DNA of 64,000 nucleotides from Cyathus striatus (Eukaryota > Basidiomycota > Agaricomycetes > Agaricales > Nidulariaceae), in NCBI GenBank assembly GCA_025738555.1, contig JAOVFP010000009.1, forward strand, positions 620,001-684,000, in the 5' to 3' direction. Shown here piece after piece: positions 10,873 to 21,182 of this stretch. Both the position numbers and the translations under genes were made by a program. The number at the start of each line of letters is the position of its first letter. The stretch's first letter is position 1. The notes beneath the pieces are model-generated. The model saw nothing but the letters and a program-made list of their open reading frames with translations, did not search any database and was not told the origin of the DNA.

Positions 10873-13052
10873 GTGCCAGAGAACAATAATCACAGTGATT
10901 CTATTACCAAGATCACACCCAAATCCAACACATATGGGCCAGACACATCCATCCTCAATGAAACCAAAATGAATATCAATAGCTGTGGGTCAAGCGAGCA
11001 CCAGGAAGAGAAGAGTGACAACAATAGCAGTGATAATGAGTCTGAATTCGATGATTCAGACATTGATGATGAAGCAGAAGAAGTAATAACACTGGAGACC
11101 TTTATAGAGACATTGATACTAGTGCAGAAGGCTGCTGAAGAAGCAGAGCAAACATGATGCAAAGAAACAAAGAGACCAATAAGATATTATGGAAATTCCA
11201 AGCATAACAAGCAGCACAAGCTTCAGCAAGGGCACGAGCTTACATTGAAGGGATTTCCTTCTGTAACTGCATTTTTTGTATATAAACAAGTAGAGATAGC
11301 ACAGAGAAGTGTTGAAATGGAAGGAGGGGAAGGGGGTGTACCAGTGCAAGCTGTGTCAGAGAAACCTCTTGATGAATACAGTATTACAGAGGAGCTGGTA
11401 TGTTCTTGACCATATTCTTGATAATACAGCATCTAAAAAGAATAAAAGACAGAAGAAAGTATACATGAATGTGAATATGAACCAAGAGTACATTACACTT
11501 AAAATGAAGCAGGAAATAGCACAGAGAGCCCCACAGTGCTTGGTGCAGCAGGATGGCAGAGTATTGAGGATATGCTAAAAGATCTGCAAGCAGGGAATAG
11601 ACGAACAGATCCTGAAGCCTAAACAGACATTGATAAGAGGCTTGAAAATTGGAAGAATATTCTGAAACTACAATGAGCAAAGGCAGCACTCACTGTCAAG
11701 TGCAAGGAGAAAAGTCTTGATGTCATCTTTTGTGCTCACATGTATGGTATGATGGGAATGCTAACCTCTACCTCAACAAAAATCTAAAATATACCTGGTG
11801 GGAAGCATCATTAGTTGCATCGCAATCACAAGGACATGGAGTAGCCCATGCATGAAACCTATGTACCTGGATGCACCACTACCTTGACAGTAGTCTAAAT
11901 ACACTCCCATATCACTGTTACAGCAGACCTCACTCCTCCATTCTTCATAATGAAGACTTTTCGCAAGCAATCCAGCTTCATCTGCAAGAGATATCAAAAG
12001 GAGGCTACATATGAGCTCAAGACATCCAAGACTTTGTTAAAAATTCAGATGAAATGCAGACAAAGCTTGAGAGTATGCAGTTTGCATGGAACCACATTAG
12101 CTTGAGCACTGCAAAATGATGGTTGGAGATGCATGGTTGGTGGTATGGCTAAAAGAACAATGGAATGGACATTGATGGACATGAATGCCCAGACAATGTA
12201 GCCTATCAAGACAAATTTGCAGACCACTGGGAAGAGTGTGAAAAAGAATGTGTAAGTTGGACAATCATGGCAAAATTTTCCACATACCAGATGGCCTCCC
12301 AGTTCCACCAAATCAGCAGTTCCACTTGTCAGAAGTAACAAGAATAGAGGGGGTGGATGGAGAGAGAAAAGAGAATAATAGAGAGCAAGGAAGGTGATAA
12401 GGGAGCAGATAACTCAGACACAAACACTGACACAGACACAAGATGGGGAGGAAACTTATTATCTACTACCAAGTTACAGAGTGTTTATATACTAAAGCTG
12501 TCTACCAAAGTCCCAACCAAGGTCCATGTAACTAAGATAACTGACAGCTGTCAATCTGTCAATCACATATCTGTCAATCACAGAACTGTCAAGTATGACA
12601 GGTGACAAGTGACAGCTGTCAAAGAAGCTGTGCAACCCTGAATATCTAACACCACTTGATACCTGTTATTCATGATGAGTCAACATTTTATGAGAATAAT
12701 AGAAGGAAGAAATGTTGGACCTACAAGTCAGACAAACCAATGCCACAAAAGAAGAGAGAGGAAGTATTTGGGGGAGACTTCTTCACACAGATATGTCAGT
12801 TCATTCTGTCCATCAATTAGATCATCTATTTTAGCTTACTCATCTGCTTAGGGAAACTGGTGAACTTATGGATCCTCATGTCATATTCAGAGCTGGCAAA
12901 GAATACAGTGGCTTTTTTTCTTCTTCTGATTTTTTAAGGCAAGTAAACTATGCTATTGATGTCTTTGAAGCAAAAACAAACAGCTTTGCAACCGGTCTAT
13001 TTTTATTTGACAATGTGTCTAGTCACCAAAAATGAGCAGCTGATGCTCTTTC
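10873..13052 (+). pseudogene. DDE-superfamily transposase pseudogene (HDESTF type)
   Basis: The acidic N-terminal piece starts at 10873 (MPENNNHSDSITKITPKSNT). Degenerate coding sequence with stops and shifts continues to about 12320, including a WWLEMHGWWYG segment and an IDGHECPDNVAYQ segment. A C LTR with TSD CCACT interrupts it at 12327-12651. After the insertion comes the core IPVIHDESTFYENNRRKKCW (about 12655-12715), then VIFRAGKEYSGFFSSSDFL and a second acidic motif, LFLFDNVSSHQK (about 13005-13035). These match the DDE endonuclease-like proteins common in Agaricomycetes. The reading ends at 13052, where TRIM B is inserted after ADALSV. The family name is from recognition only; a mariner-like origin is possible. 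Confidence 0.7.
12327..12651 (-). mobile_element. Solo copia LTR, family C, TSD CCACT
   Basis: The 325-bp TGTCAG...TAACA element is flanked by perfect CCACT duplications (12322-12326, 12652-12656). It splits the DDE transposase pseudogene just upstream of its HDEST motif. Confidence 0.9.
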
Positions 13053-13200
13053 TGTTGCATGATGATGTATTAGTCATGTGACAGGTAGAGTCCCTGAGTA
13101 TTCCATACATGCCTACCCAGTAATACACAGAGGCTCTTGGCAGGAATAACACACTTGGTCCTTGGGTATATATAATACAACCCAACTTTCACTTGAACAA

Positions 13201-13274
13201 GACCATATAGCTCAGTTGGTTAGAGCACTCTGAAACTATCAGATAGGTCCCAGGTTCAAACTCTGGTGTGGTCA
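13201..13274 (+). tRNA. tRNA-like Pol III unit in TRIM B 5' LTR
   Basis: The acceptor stem GACCATA pairs fully with TGTGGTC (one G-U), with discriminator A. The D arm is GCTC/GAGC with A box TAGCTCAGTTGG. The T arm CCAGG/TCTGG contains B box GGTTCAAACTC. The anticodon arm pairs over four bases, but the loop AAACTAT lacks the expected U33. It is therefore tRNA-derived and probably not a working tRNA. Confidence 0.6.
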
Positions 13275-13546
13275 CTTTGCTACATCTAATAGGTTATGGG
13301 CCCCGAGCACTACACTGTGTATGGGAATCTGCTTATTCAGCAAAGTGTCTCACGGTCACGTGATCCAAAGTCACAAGACCTGCCACATCAGGGGAGAGTG
13401 TTGCATGATGATGTATTAGTCATGTGACAGGTAGAGTCCCTGAGTATTCCATATATGCCTACCCAGTAATACACAGAGGCTCTTGGCAGGAATAACACAC
13501 TTGGTCCTTGGGTATATATAATACAACCCAACTTTCACTTGAACAA

Positions 13547-13620
13547 GACCATATAGCTCAGTTGGTTAGAGCACTCTGAAACTATCAGATAGGTCCCAGG
13601 TTCAAACTCTGGTGTGGTCA
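13547..13620 (+). tRNA. tRNA-like Pol III unit in TRIM B 3' LTR
   Basis: This has the same sequence as the unit at 13201-13274, 346 bp downstream in the second LTR. Being part of a direct terminal repeat shows that it moves with the element. Confidence 0.6.
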
Positions 13621-13637
13621 CTTTGCTACATCTAATA

Positions 13638-14477
13638 AATGTATAGTGTTATGTTTAATGTATAGTATCACACTTAATGCATAGTGTCATGTTTAATGTA
13701 TAGTGTCACACTCAACATTTAGTGTCATACTTAGTTACACTCGACACTTAGTGTCACGCTTAATGCATAGTGTCACATTTAATGTATAGTGTCACACTCA
13801 ATACCTAGTGTCATGCTTATAGTGTCACATTTAATGTATAGTGTTACACTCAACACCTAGTGTCATGCTTATAGTGTCACATTTAACATATAGTGTCACA
13901 CTCAATACCTAGTATCACACTTATAGTGTCACATTTAATGTATAGTGTCACACTCAACATATTATCACACTCAACACCTAGTGTCACGCTTATAGTGTCA
14001 CATTTAACATATAGTGTCACACTCAACACTTAGTATCACACTTATAGTGTCACATTTAATGTATAGTGTCACACTCAAAATATTATCACACTCAACACCT
14101 AGTGTCACATTTAACATATAGTGTCACACTCAACACCTAGTATCACACTTATAGTGTCACATTTAATGTATAGTGTCACGCTCAACACCTAGTATCATGT
14201 TTAATGCAGAGTGTCACATGCAAGGAAATAAGTATAATAAAATTCTGTACAGATTCTGTACAGAATCTGTACAGAATTTTCAGGTCTGTAATGCAGAATT
14301 CTGAGGAATTCTGTGTAATCTGTACAGAATTTTCAGAATCTGTGTGGAATCTGTACAGACCCAAAAAAACCTCTGCCAAAATGAAAAAAATCTGTGCAGA
14401 TTCTGCACGGATTCCGAAAATTCTGTATGGATTCCGCACAGATCTGTACAGAACACATGGCTAAGTGTAAAGAGCTC
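13638..14477 (-). mobile_element. Truncated satellite-carrying hAT-like element
   Basis: Positions 13638-14220 are an array of TAGTGTCACATTTAATGTA / TAGTGTCACACTCAACACC units. Positions 14222-14477 hold TCTGTACAGAATCTG repeats and end AGTGTAAAGAGCTC, the reverse complement of the GAGCTCTTTACACT left terminus seen at 18750 and 32599. The other terminus is missing, cut where TRIM B ends. No 8-bp TSD can be tested. Confidence 0.6.
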
Positions 14478-14529
14478 AATTTTCTTTACTTTTCTATTTT
14501 GCATATGTTTTCTTTACATTTCATTGACT

Positions 14530-14952
14530 TGTTTGGTATCACCTTTGATACCAAACACATGACTTCCTTACTTACACGACTGTCATTTATTCCTGACTCA
14601 TTTTGAGTCATTTACCTTACTTAGTATATCTTTCTTTCTTCTTACTGTGCTGCAGTAATGCATAGTTGATGCATAGCATCTTGACTTATTTAGTTATATT
14701 TCTACTTATTCTTAGTACGAACTTGTTTGTATTTAAACAGTAGTAACTTGGGCTGTAGAGCTCAAGCTTCAGCTTAAATTGAACTAGCCTTACTTGATTC
14801 ATTCACTTTGCTCACACTTAAGTCTAAACAACTTAAGAGCTCATGAATAGAGACTTGAACTCGATACTGATTAACTAGTTCTTTGAAACTTGTAAATCAC
14901 ATGATTATCAGACTTGTACAATAAATGTCCCAACCAGAACTTTATCATAACA
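14530..14952 (+). mobile_element. LTR, family E, with a terminal stem-loop
   Basis: The copy starts TGTTTGGTATCA, a 4-nt loop, then TGATACCAAACA: a perfect 12-bp inverted repeat at its 5' end. It ends ATCATAACA. The core (TTGTATTTAAACAGTAG, then CTTGGGCTGTAGAGCTCAAG) is shared with a second copy at 28026-28499. The flanks TGACT and ACTGC do not match. It abuts the Helitron helicase fragment. Confidence 0.65.
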
Positions 14953-15350
14953 ACTGCCATATTCATGAGGCAGTTGATTGAACTTTCAAAGATTTGAGAA
15001 AGAATGACAGCCCTTTTGGAGGATTGATTGTAGTCTTTGGAGGAGACTTTCAGCAAATTCTTCCAGTTATTGATAAAGGTTCCAGACCTCAAATTGTTGG
15101 TGCATGTCTTTTAATGATCACGACTATGGGACCACATTGAAGTTCTTCATTTACACCAAAATATGAGACTTGATGTTGGCAATGAAGAGGAATGAGTCTT
15201 TGCTCAATGGCAGCTGGATGTTGGTCATGGCTGAAATGGTCAAATTGATGAGATTACTCTTCCAAACAGCTTCAAGTGTCCAGAAAATACAGTGGATTCA
15301 TTGATCAATTTTATCTATCCAAATATTGATGATCAAGATGTTAAAACTAT

Positions 15351-15424
15351 TGGACTGGACAGGGATTGAACCTGTGACCACCCGTACTCATGACTAGGTG
15401 CTCTTCCAACTGAGCTACCAGCCC
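15351..15424 (-). tRNA. tRNA-like unit in TRIM A LTR
   Basis: This is the same unit as at 8061-8134, with one transition in the D-arm/anticodon junction region (AGGTGCTC against AGGCGCTC on the plus strand). Confidence 0.55.
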
Positions 15425-15655
15425 TTGCCTATACACAAGCAAGAACAGGTACTTAACCAGTTGAGTGGGCTACCAGGCTCGTCACCATGGCAGGAGTGCT
15501 CCAATATTATACACCCCCATAACCCAGTCAAAGCTGTCAACCTTGCCAATCCAACACACCCCCACAAGGAGACAGGCTCATCACCGTATCACCAAGGGAG
15601 GAAGTCTACACAGATACAAACACCGCGCTCGGGGCCCATAACCTGTTAAAACTAT

Positions 15656-15729
15656 TGGACTGAACAGGGATTGAACCTGTGACCACCCGTACTCATGACT
15701 AGGCGCTCTTCCAACTGAGCTACCAGCCC
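15656..15729 (-). tRNA. tRNA-like unit in TRIM A LTR
   Basis: This is the second copy inside the same TRIM, with a G-to-A change on the plus strand (GGACTGAACAGG) in the 3' acceptor strand. The change weakens the stem by one pair. Confidence 0.55.
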
Positions 15730-15968
15730 TTGCCTATACACAAGCAAGAACAGGTACTTAACCAGTTGAGTGGGCTACCAGGCTCGTCACCATGGCAGGA
15801 GTGCTCCAATATTATACACCCCCATAACCCAGTCAAGGCTGTCAACCTTGCCAATCCAACACAAGAGCCAAAGCCAGATGAGTACTTCTCAGATTGCACT
15901 ATTGTCTCAGGTTGTAATGGAGATGTTGGCACTCTTAGCAGAAAATTACTGGAGCAATTTCCTGGGGA

Positions 15969-16273
15969 TGTTAGATATTCAGAGTTGCACAGCTTCTTTG
16001 ACAGCTGTCACTTGTCACCTGTCATACTTGACAGTTCTGTGATTGACAGATTGACAGCTGTCAGTTACCTTAGTTACAGGACCTTGGTTGGACTTTGGTA
16101 GACACCCTCAGTATATAAACACTCTGTATCTTGGTAGTAGTAAACAAGTTTCCTCCCATCTTGTGTCTGTGTCAGTGTTTGTGTCTGAGTTATCTGCTCC
16201 CTTGTCACCTTCCTTGCTCTTTATTACTCTCTATCCTCTCAACCACCCTCCTTTATTCTTGTTACTTCTGACA
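15969..16273 (+). mobile_element. Solo copia LTR, family C, TSD GGGGA
   Basis: The 305-bp TGTTAG...CTGACA element is flanked by perfect GGGGA duplications (15964-15968, 16274-16278). It splits the Helitron helicase. Confidence 0.9.
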
Positions 16274-16498
16274 GGGGAAACTCAAACCTTTTACTGTGCT
16301 GATAAAATTGATGATAATAATTCAGAAGCTCATGGAGGTGAACTTCTTTATCCAGTTGAATATTTAAATGCAATTAATTGCTCTGGACTACCACTGGCAC
16401 ATTTAGAGCTGAAATTGGGATGTCCTGTAATGACACTCCAGAATCTTAATCCTTCCCAAGAAGTTTGCAATGGAAGTAGAGGAATTATCACACACATG

Positions 16499-16809
16499 TG
16501 TCAGAAGTAACAAGAATAAAGGAGGGTGGTTGAGAGAATAGAGAGTAATATAGAAGCAAGGAGGGTGATGAGAGAGCAAATAACTCAGACACAAACACTG
16601 ACACAGACACAAGATGGGGAGGAAACTTGTTAACTACTACCAAGTTACAGAGTGTTTATATATACTGAGGGTGTCTACCAAAGTCCCAACCAAGGTCCAT
16701 GTAACTAAGGTAACTGACAGCTGTCAATCTGTCAATCACAGAACTGTCAAGTATGACAGGTGACATGTGACAGCTGTCAAAGAAGCTGTGCAACTCTGAA
16801 TATCTAACA
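16499..16809 (-). mobile_element. Solo copia LTR, family C, TSD ACATG
   Basis: The 311-bp TGTCAG...TAACA element is flanked by perfect ACATG duplications (16494-16498, 16810-16814). It lies in the Helitron helicase in the opposite orientation to the copy at 15969. Confidence 0.9.
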
Positions 16810-17161
16810 ACATGACATCAAGAGTAATAGAAATAAGGTTATTGACTGGGGATAAGAAGGGGTCAACTGTGTTTGTTCCATGTATGAAGTTGTCTTCAAC
16901 TGAATCACAGGTGCCATTCAAGTTTACACAACATCAATATCCACTTTGATTATACTTTGCAATGACAATCAACAAATCTCAGAGACAATCTGTCAAATAT
17001 GTTGGACTGGATTTTAGAACTTCAGTTTTTTTACTCATGGGCAATTTTATGTTGCAGTTTCTAGGGTAACATCAGTAAGAAATATCAAAGTAATTTGGAA
17101 TGAAAATAGTGATAGAGCAGTTACTTCAAATATAGTGTATCCAGAAGTATTATTATGGACC

Positions 17162-17340
17162 TAAATATATTTATAATGTGTACATATATTTAATAACAGC
17201 ACATAATTTAAAGTAGAATAAACTGAGATAAAGAAGCAGAGGGTCTGGGAGGCTGTGCCCTCCAGCAAGCTGTCACCTGTGTGGAGTGGAGGGGGGGGTC
17301 AACAGGCCCCTGGCCCATAGTGAAGCACAGGTGTAAGACT
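17162..17340. other. Spacer between helicase and minisatellite
   Basis: This is AT-rich sequence with no recognisable feature, bridging the Helitron fragment and the 57-bp array. Confidence 0.4.
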
Positions 17341-17760
17341 TGTGAGTACTTATGAGTATGCATAATACTATTACAATAACAATAGGAAATATAAAGTAAT
17401 GAGTACTTATGAGTATGCATAATAGTATTACAACAACAATAGGAAACATAATGTAATGAGTACTTATGAGTACACATAATAGTATTACAATAACAATAGG
17501 AAATATAAAGTAATGAGTACTTATGAGTACACATAATAGTATTACAACAACAATAGGAAACATAATGTAATGAGTACTTATGAGTACATATAATAGTATT
17601 ACAACAACAATAGGAAACATAATGTAATGAGTACTTATGAGTATGCATTATAGTATTACAATAACAATAGGGAATGTGAAGTAATGAGTACTTATGAGTA
17701 CACACAATACAATTGTAATAATAGTAAGAAGCATAAAGTAATGAGTTTTTATGAGTAATC
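17341..17760. repeat. 57-bp minisatellite, about seven units
   Basis: Tandem units begin GAGTACTTATGAGTA and end AGTAAT or TGTAAT. Two variants mix: one with ATAACAATAGGAAATATAAAG and one with ACAACAATAGGAAACATAATG. Because 57 is divisible by three, the array stays open in several frames and gives false ORFs. One isolated unit lies at about 10337-10398. Confidence 0.85.
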
Positions 17761-18749
17761 TGTATACTATATATAATATATGCCTCACTCATTTAACCTC
17801 AACATTTTATGATATGAAATATCATAAAATATTGAGATTAAATGAGAAATTTGGCTGACACTTATGTCTCCACAAATTCTGAAATTGCTCCCTCACACAT
17901 CATTTCTATGCAAATCTGGCTCCAACAATCTATAGCTTAATGTAATTGGAAAAAGATGTTCAATTTTTTTTCTAAAATTTTTGAGTACATCCTAAGAAAT
18001 TTAGGGTCCAAGGTTTCAAGTAGGAAATGGCTTAAAACATCATTTTAAAGCTTTTGCAATGGTTCAAAAGGCATTTGGATTTTTTGACCTCAAAGATTTT
18101 GCACCTTATATAATGCATTTCTGATTATGTAAACTTTCTCATGTGACTCAATATAACACTATATCACAACCTGTGATATACATAATCCTCACATCTCACT
18201 TTACTCACAAAAAGTTGACCATTCAGGAAGTTTTTTGCAGATTTTTTTCAATAAAAATTGTTCAGGGTAAGATATATAAATGCATATATTATAATTATGT
18301 AATTTGAATCAGTTGGAACATTGAGAGGTACAGTAAAAAAAAAATACAGAACAAGTTGCCTTCACTGAGCATATTGATTACAAAATATTCCTCATTTAAT
18401 CCAGCCACATGTATAGGATGGTGCCAAAATCATAATTGTGGTAATATTTTTATAGTTATTTTTCATAATTGTTGGAATATCATACTTATAGGCACCTAGG
18501 GAATTATTTCCACCTTGACTTCTGATGAAATTTCCAGTTTATAATTTTTTTATTTTCTGGAACCCTGGATTTTGCACCTCTTGGCACTTACTAAGCTGAT
18601 TACATAAGGGTGCTAGTTTCTGATGTCATCTATCTTAGGTCTTTTTTTAAGTGTTGCATGTCATGCTACTTAACTAGTAGCTTGCTATTATTTATACTTA
18701 ATATTTTACTAGATAATTCATAAAATATGATATAAAATACATCAAGCTA
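17761..18749. other. AT-rich spacer with a hairpin
   Basis: Positions about 17789-17844 form an imperfect inverted repeat (CATTTAACCTCAACATTTTA against TAAAATATTGAGATTAAATG) around GATATGAAATATC. The rest is AT-rich without a recognisable gene. It may belong to an old DNA transposon. Confidence 0.45.
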
Positions 18750-19852
18750 GAGCTCTTTACGCTTAGCCAGGTGTTCTGTACAGATCTGTGCAGAATCTGT
18801 GCAGAATCTGTATAGAATTTTCGGAATCTGTGTGGAATCTGCACAGATTTTTTTCTTTTTGGCAGAGGTTTTTTTGGGTCTGTACAGATTCTGCACAGAT
18901 TCTGCACAGAATCAAAAATTCCATGCGGATTCCGCAGAATTCCACATTACAGACCTGAAAAATTCTGTACAGAATCTTATTATACTTATTTCCTTATAGA
19001 AAATTAGAATAGAAAATTGTGTGATACTAAGCACTAAGTGTGACACTAAGGTTTAAGCATGACACTATACATTGATTGTGACACTAAGTGTTGAGTGTGA
19101 CACTAAGGGTTAAGCATGACACTAAGCATTGAGTGTGACACTAAGGGTTAAGCGTGACACTAAGCATTGAGTGTGACACTATGGGTTGAGTGTGACACTA
19201 AGGGTTAAGCATGACACTAAGCATTGAGTGTGATACTAAGGGTTAAGCATGATACTAAGTGTTGAGTGTGACACTAAGGGTTGAGTGTGACACTAAGTGT
19301 TGAGTGTGATACTAAGGGTTAAGCATGATACTAAGTGTTGAGTGTGACACTATGGGTTGAGCATGACACTATGGGTTGAGTGTGACACTCTGCATTAAGT
19401 GTAACACTATACATTAAGTGTGATACTAAGTGTTGAGTGTGACACTAAGCATTGAGTGTGACACTCTGCATTAAGTGTGACACTAAAGGGTTAAGTGTGA
19501 TACTAAGTGTTGAGTGTGACACTATGCATTGAGTGTGATACTATACATTAAGCATGATACTATATATTGAGTGTATCACAGATTTCATGTAGTGTCACAC
19601 TTGACACCTGTGACAAGGCAGTAATGCATGAATCCACACAGAATCCATGCAGAATATGTATGGAATCCATATAGAATAATCACATCTAATAATAATAATA
19701 GCCACTATATAAATTCTGTATGGTATCTATACAGGTCTGTATGAGTCTGTATGGATCTGCACAGAATCTGCATGGATTCATATGGAATTTTCGGATTCCA
19801 TGCAGATTCCATACAGATCTGTACAGACCTCTTGGGGGAGTGTAAATTACTG
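18750..19852 (+). mobile_element. Satellite-carrying hAT-like non-autonomous element, TSD TCAAGCTA
   Basis: The left end is GAGCTCTTTACGCTTAGCC. The right end is GGGGGAGTGTAAATTACTG, whose reverse complement is CAGTAATTTACACTCCCCC, so the ends share a TTTACxCT core. A perfect 8-bp duplication TCAAGCTA flanks it (18742-18749, 19853-19860). The 8-bp TSD and CAG-type end fit hAT transposons. The interior is TCTGTACAGAATCTG repeats (18780-18980), a TGTGACACTAAG / TAAGCATGACAC minisatellite (about 19017-19600), then more CTGTACAGA-type repeats. There is no coding capacity. Confidence 0.85.
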
Positions 19853-21182
19853 TCAAGCTATAAGTTATAATACAATGAATGTCACACTGTGGTAGTGGCA
19901 CAATGTGTATATAAAGATATATTAAAAGTAATCCAAAGTTTGTCAATTTTCACCAAGTCCCCAGAAATGATAGCAAGTATTGATTAAGTACTAAAAAGCA
20001 TAACAGTTGTAGAAGGCCTAATAGTGTAGTGACTATGCATACATGGTCAAAAACCTTACTGATGTGATACACTTGAGGTTGAGGACCATAATATTACAAC
20101 GATTTATTTCATTTCTAATTGATTTCATTTTTCATTGATTTTGCTACTGCAATGATTCCATTCTCCTATTAATTTTGCATTTCTAGTATATAGTACTGAT
20201 TTACCACCGACCTCATTTGTTCATTGATTATCTATTAACTACAATCAATTGATTTCAAAATTCTATGTAGTAAGTATTGATTCCATTACAGTGTATTTTG
20301 AAATCAATCAATCCCCCAGTGTGAAACATTGTGCACCCTCAGTACTTACCAACAGGGATCAATCAAAAAGAAAGCCACTGGTGGTTTCACTGCCACTGAC
20401 AACCAGTTGACTGCTTAACTTCTTAGGGTAACAGAAACCTACAAGTACCTTCTAACTTTCAGGATTTTTGCCTTGAAGAGGCTTCTGCTTCTATGAAGTC
20501 ATTGTTTAAAAATGTGAATAGATTATGACAATCTTTACAGCTTGCTGCCATGATCTCCCCTCTAGTTGCCATTGTCCCAATAAACCTCACTTTACAAAAG
20601 AAAAGTGTCAGCTATGAGGAACTAATTCAAGTATGATTTTTGTTTTCATAGAATGTCTTTTAGCTCATAATAAAAATTAGAATAAAAAACTGCTGGGGAA
20701 TGAAAGGCTAGCAATAATACAAATTCTTGAAAAGGATCTCTGGAGCCTTATTTTTGAGGTTGCTGAAGGTGAGAAGTCTGCCACCAGTGCCTTCATATAT
20801 TTACAAAATAAATGGAGGACTCTACTTCAGAACTATAACTTCAGTGATACAGAGACCACCTTTTTCACCCATAGTAAGCCTCATGCACTTTTCATTGACT
20901 TTCATAAGCTTATTTCATTATTAGAGAATGTAATAATATATCATAAGGATATGTGTGTCTTTAAATCATTTGTGGATTTGCCAAATTCTGCAAGCTGGCC
21001 CCTTCCTCCTGCCACATACAACTGGATCAAATCTAATAACTTAGTTGGAACACATGTAGTCAAAATAGGAATGATACAAGATTTGACTCCAGCAGAAAGT
21101 TCATATAACAATTCTGAGGAACCCAAGTATGTGATGTGACCATCAAAAAGAAGAAAGATTTTGCACATGCCTGCTCAGGTTG
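19853..21182 (+). pseudogene. Unidentified degenerate coding remnants, part 1
   Basis: Scattered coding-like stretches occur, such as LEEASASMKSLFKNVN (about 20470-20515) and an open stretch at 20951-21139 beginning MCVFKSFVDLPNSASWPLPP. The frame at the end of this block (RRKILHMPAQ) continues into VDEMISSKRSLHVLSNPS at 22699 if the hAT-like element is removed. I do not recognise the protein. It could be an old transposon or a host gene fragment. Confidence 0.4.

Larger units (their letters stand above)
13053..13637 (+). mobile_element. TRIM family B: complete miniature LTR retrotransposon
   Basis: Two 239-bp LTRs (13053-13291 and 13399-13637) differ by about one base (TACATGCC against TATATGCC). 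Both start TGTTGCATGATG and end CATCTAATA. The 107-bp interior begins GGTTATGGGCCCCGAGC, the half-tRNA(iMet) primer-binding site type of copia, directly after the 5' LTR. It ends CAGGGGAGAG, a polypurine tract directly before the 3' LTR. There is no coding capacity. Each LTR holds a tRNA-like unit. The flanks CTTTC and AATGT do not match. The left flank is the DDE transposase and the right flank is satellite DNA, so the right side was probably lost. Near-identity of the LTRs suggests recent insertion. Confidence 0.85.
15339..15861 (-). mobile_element. TRIM family A: complete miniature LTR retrotransposon, TSD CAAGA
   Basis: The LTRs are 15339-15556 and 15644-15861, each 218 bp, differing by about three transitions. 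The interior is only 87 bp. Perfect CAAGA duplications flank the whole element (15334-15338, 15862-15866). Read on the minus strand the interior begins GGTTATGGGCCCCGAGC, the half-tRNA(iMet) copia-type primer-binding site. It ends in a G-rich tract (TTGTGGGGGTG) next to the downstream LTR. There is no coding capacity, so mobilisation must come from another element. The shared primer-binding site points to copia machinery. Both LTRs carry a tRNA-like unit. The element is inserted in the Helitron helicase pseudogene. Confidence 0.93.
14953..17161 (+). pseudogene. Helitron Rep/helicase (PIF1-like) C-terminal pseudogene
   Basis: Coding pieces, in order, match the PIF1-type helicase of Agaricomycete Helitrons. 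[20 protein letters not shown] is near 15015-15075, [18 protein letters not shown] near 15130 and LINFIYPNIDD near 15303. After TRIM A (15339-15861) comes LSRKLLEQFPGD. After a C LTR (15969-16273) come YPVEYLNAINCSGLPLAHL and LGCPVMTLQNLNP. After a second C LTR (16499-16809) come VIEIRLLTGDKKG, VPFKFTQHQYPL and [18 protein letters not shown]. Several stops and frameshifts are present. The Rep domain is absent. Three independent insertions, all with perfect TSDs, split it. Confidence 0.85.

Noticed and set aside
13201..13620. Two ordinary host tRNA genes in tandem
   Set aside because: Each lies at the same place within a 239-bp direct terminal repeat with a primer-binding site and polypurine tract between, and the anticodon arms are degenerate.
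17208..17792. 194-aa minus-strand ORF with a 19-residue repeat
   Set aside because: It is the translation of the 57-bp minisatellite. All frames are open because 57 is a multiple of three.
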